Shown: positions 4,331 through 6,120 of the stretch, one piece after another
Layout: each line of letters begins with the position of its first letter
Numbering within the stretch: the first letter of the stretch is position 1
Source of the DNA: Salinirussus sp.
Lineage (GTDB): Archaea > Halobacteriota > Halobacteria > Halobacteriales > Haloarculaceae
Length of the DNA: 6,120 bases
NCBI GenBank assembly: GCA_028275005.1
Contig: JAQCNN010000135.1
Location: forward strand, 1-6,120
Reading direction: 5' to 3'
Made by a program: the position numbers and the translations under genes
The notes under the pieces: generated by a model
The model's input: the letters and a program-made list of their open reading frames with translations, nothing else
What the model was told of the DNA's origin: nothing
The model's database searches: none

Positions 4331-5381
4331 CGGGCGTGTGGCTGCCGTCATCTTCGTCGGCATCGTCATTGTCGGGACGGTCACGGGGACGGCCTTTGCC
4401 GTGGCAGGCGGCGGTGGTGGTGGCGGGTCGCCGGACGGGGCGGACATCAGCGGACAGTCACCCGAACAGTTCCAGCCGGAGAACCTCGACCAGGAGTCCG
4501 ACGAGGAGGGCGGGACCATCGACATCGGCGGGGATGCCGACGGAGCGCGCATCCTGGTCGACACGCGACACAGCAACCGGCTCTCGCGGTCGGACCTCGA
4601 GCCTCTCTCCGAGGCGATGTTCGAGGCCGGACACAGCCTCGAGTTCGCCGGTGCGCCGGCAGGCCCCCGTGACGGGGCACCACGCCGCGGCGCCAGGGGC
4701 GCGCAGTCGGGCCCCGGCGCCCAGGGGACCGACTACGCGGCCACCCTCGAGGACTACGACGGGCTCCTGGTCATCCAGCCGACCGAGGGGTTCTCGCAGG
4801 CCGAGCGACAGACGCTCCGGAACTACACGGACGCCGGCGGGCGGGTTGTCGTCCTGGCCGAACCGACACAGTTCGCGGTCGGTAACGGGCGCTTTGCCAC
4901 CCTGTCGACCGTCCAGTTCGGCGCGAACAACCTGACACAGCAGTTCGGGGTCCGGGTCGGGTCGGAGGTGCTCTACAATACCGACGACGAGCGCAACGAC
5001 AACAACTTCAAGAGTATCTACGCCTCCCCGAGCGGCACCGGGATGTTGACCGAGGGTGTCGACACCATCTCGCTGGACACCGGCGGATACGCCGTGGTCG
5101 GGGACACGGCGGCCACTACCGTCTACACCGCCGACGATGGAACCCGGACGCTCGAGACCCGTCGTGAGGGCGACTACGGTGTTGTCGTTCGGTCCGGTAA
5201 CCTGGCGTTTGTCGCCGACTCGTCGTTCGTCGAGCCGTCGGAGCTGTACGACGTCGACAACGAGGTGTTTGCCGGGAATCTGCTAGAGTTCCTCGTCACC
5301 GGCGACGTCGACCCGGACTTTGGTGCCGACAGGACGACACCGGAGCCACCCGGGTCACAGACGCCGACACCGCCGGCGTGA
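4323..5381 (+). CDS. Membrane-anchored DUF4350 domain protein
   Basis: This 352-residue protein begins with one transmembrane helix (about 5-28) followed by seven glycines (29-35) and an acidic linker. ARILVDTRHSN (75-85) opens a DUF4350-type, GATase1-like alpha/beta fold; YDGLLVIQP (145-153), AGGRVVVLAEP (171-181), AFVADSSFVEP (295-305) and DNEVFAGNLLEFL (312-324) match its later strands and the final helix. Residues 111-137 are an Ala/Gly/Arg-rich insertion, probably a loop. The tail (338-352) is Thr/Pro-rich, possibly glycosylated and surface-exposed. No nucleophile typical of amidotransferases is seen, so a binding rather than catalytic role is likely; the family function is unknown. DUF4350 proteins are often found beside MoxR and DUF58 genes, which are not seen here. 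The start overlaps the peptidase stop by eight bases; G-rich GAGGGGGTGG lies upstream as a possible ribosome site. An in-frame GTG at 4305 would add six residues. Confidence 0.82.
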   Translation: MADGRVAAVIFVGIVIVGTVTGTAFAVAGGGGGGGSPDGADISGQSPEQFQPENLDQESDEEGGTIDIGGDADGARILVDTRHSNRLSRSDLEPLSEAMFEAGHSLEFAGAPAGPRDGAPRRGARGAQSGPGAQGTDYAATLEDYDGLLVIQPTEGFSQAERQTLRNYTDAGGRVVVLAEPTQFAVGNGRFATLSTVQFGANNLTQQFGVRVGSEVLYNTDDERNDNNFKSIYASPSGTGMLTEGVDTISLDTGGYAVVGDTAATTVYTADDGTRTLETRREGDYGVVVRSGNLAFVADSSFVEPSELYDVDNEVFAGNLLEFLVTGDVDPDFGADRTTPEPPGSQTPTPPA

Positions 5382-5419
5382 CAGCCCCCCACTTGCCGAC
5401 CGGAGGACGACCGGGGCTG
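5382..5419 (+). terminator. Hairpin directly after the DUF4350 stop codon
   Basis: CAGCCCC at 5382-5388 pairs exactly with GGGGCTG at 5413-5419, with a 24-base loop containing CGACCGG and a near repeat of it. It begins immediately after the stop codon and may protect or end the operon transcript. No T-run follows, so it is not a typical terminator. The rest of the gap up to 5616 is GC-rich with nothing else I can name. Confidence 0.4.
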
Positions 5420-5617
5420 CGGTGGTGCCCTGTCTCTGCGGTCGTCGTGCCGCTCACCCGGTCGTCGCTCTGCGGGCTGGTGTCTCGCGAGGGCCCCCGG
5501 CGTCTCGGTCTTTGCTGAACGCCGCCGGGACGTGGCCTGTTCGGCAGTCCCGCCCGCCGTCCGGGCGAGTCGCGCTGTCAAAGCCCACGCACACCGGACT
5601 GTCCCCGTCGTCGCCGA

Positions 5618-5625
5618 TTTTATTA
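5618..5625 (+). promoter_or_regulatory. TATA-like box for the amidohydrolase gene
   Basis: TTTTATTA is the clearest AT-rich patch between 5382 and 5654. It is centred about 32 bases before the ATG at 5654, so the transcript should have a very short leader or none. It shows the hydrolase gene is transcribed independently of the peptidase operon. Confidence 0.55.
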
Positions 5626-5653
5626 CGGCCCGAAGTGAGTTGTGTGTCAACGC

Positions 5654-6120
5654 ATGGCAACACAGGAATCCAGGGCACCCCTCACCGCGGAGGAGCTGAC
5701 GATCGTGGACGCGGACTCACACCTGTCGTTCTCGGCCGCCGAGCACCTCGTCGACTACATCGACGAGTCGAACGCCGCCCGTGACATGGTCGAGACGTCG
5801 GCCGAGAGCGGGATGGTCTACAACGAGGTCTACACTGTCACGCGTGCGAGCCCGGCGTTCCCGAACGCCGACGCCTACTCGAGTTCGGGCGCGGGCCACG
5901 ACTCGACGGACCCGGAGGGGAAGATCGGGTTCATGAACGAGTTCAACGTCGACTACAGCATCCTCACGCCGCCCGGGCTTCTCGCGACGGTCAACCACGA
6001 CCAGACCGCCGATGCGCTCGCGCGGGCCTACAACGACTGGCTACTCGACGAGTGGCTCGACACCGACGACCGGCTCTTTGCGACCCTCTCGGTCGCCAGC
6101 CAGGTGCCGGACCGGATGCC
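5654..6120 (+). CDS. Amidohydrolase-2 family metal-dependent hydrolase, N-terminal part
   Basis: The frame is open to the window edge, giving 155 residues of a protein that probably has 350-400. After an acidic leader, IVDADSHLSF (17-26) is the first strand of an amidohydrolase-2 (PF04909) TIM barrel; Asp21-x-His23 stands in the place of the usual HxH metal motif, a variant common in this family. MNEFNVDYSILTPPGL follows at about 94-109, then DALARAYNDWLLDEWL at about 118-133 and DRLFATLSVASQVPD, all typical family signatures (conserved Y-N-D-W before a strand on past losses or catabolic hydrolysis). Relatives hydrolyse or decarboxylate aromatic or ring substrates, but the substrate cannot be told here because the later His and Asp ligands lie beyond the edge. 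The ATG is supported by a TATA-like box about 32 bases upstream. The protein is acidic and cytosolic, without a signal peptide. Confidence 0.88.
   Translation, partial: MATQESRAPLTAEELTIVDADSHLSFSAAEHLVDYIDESNAARDMVETSAESGMVYNEVYTVTRASPAFPNADAYSSSGAGHDSTDPEGKIGFMNEFNVDYSILTPPGLLATVNHDQTADALARAYNDWLLDEWLDTDDRLFATLSVASQVPDRM

Noticed and set aside
3887..4576. 229-codon frame on the - strand
   Set aside because: It runs antisense across the overlap of two well-supported genes and shows the usual mirror of their codon bias.
5320..5784. 154-codon + strand frame with a CLCG motif bridging the DUF4350 and amidohydrolase genes
   Set aside because: It is very Arg/His-rich, overlaps two real genes in another frame and has a single cysteine pair that arises by chance.
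1..6120. tRNA, rRNA, CRISPR array, transposase or known defence genes
   Set aside because: I looked for T-loop signatures, evenly spaced repeats and transposase or nuclease motifs on both strands and found none.

Overview
The window looks like chromosomal or large-replicon DNA of a halophilic archaeon (class Halobacteria). The coding regions are GC-rich and encode strongly acidic, Asp/Glu-rich proteins. There is a twin-arginine secreted protein, DUF4112 and DUF4350 proteins and small CPxC zinc-ribbon proteins. Several genes have an archaeal TATA-like box about 28-33 bases before the start codon, which fits leaderless transcripts. The genus cannot be told from the sequence.

Layout, all genes on the + strand: (1) 132-926, a Tat-exported ferritin-like protein; (2) 927-1487, a gene-free, lower-GC stretch (about 48% GC over 961-1260) with several small inverted repeats; (3) 1488-1949, a DUF4112 membrane protein; (4) 1950-2359, a gene-free GC-rich stretch starting with strong inverted repeats; (5) 2360-2626, an 88-residue zinc-ribbon protein; (6) 2627-3085, a gene-free stretch ending in a promoter with a striking inverted repeat; (7) 3086-3202, a 38-codon four-cysteine microprotein, short enough to be missed by usual ORF cut-offs; (8) 3365-4330, a membrane-anchored S49 (SppA-type) peptidase with both catalytic residues; (9) 4323-5381, a membrane-anchored DUF4350 protein whose start overlaps the end of the peptidase gene, so the two form an operon; (10) 5654 to the window edge, the N-terminal part of an amidohydrolase-2 family hydrolase with its own promoter.

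The peptidase and DUF4350 protein probably act together at the outer face of the membrane. No pathway links the other genes. The least ordinary signal is a short element, core TATCTCCG, found five times (four intergenic). Two copies sit in an 18-of-21 direct repeat upstream of the ferritin-like gene and upstream of the microprotein. Next to the microprotein promoter a second copy lies in inverse orientation with centres 31 bp apart, which looks like a two-site operator. Around 60% of 927-3352 is without a recognisable gene, unusually sparse for an archaeal genome. No clear defence system, transposase, tRNA, rRNA or CRISPR array is visible.
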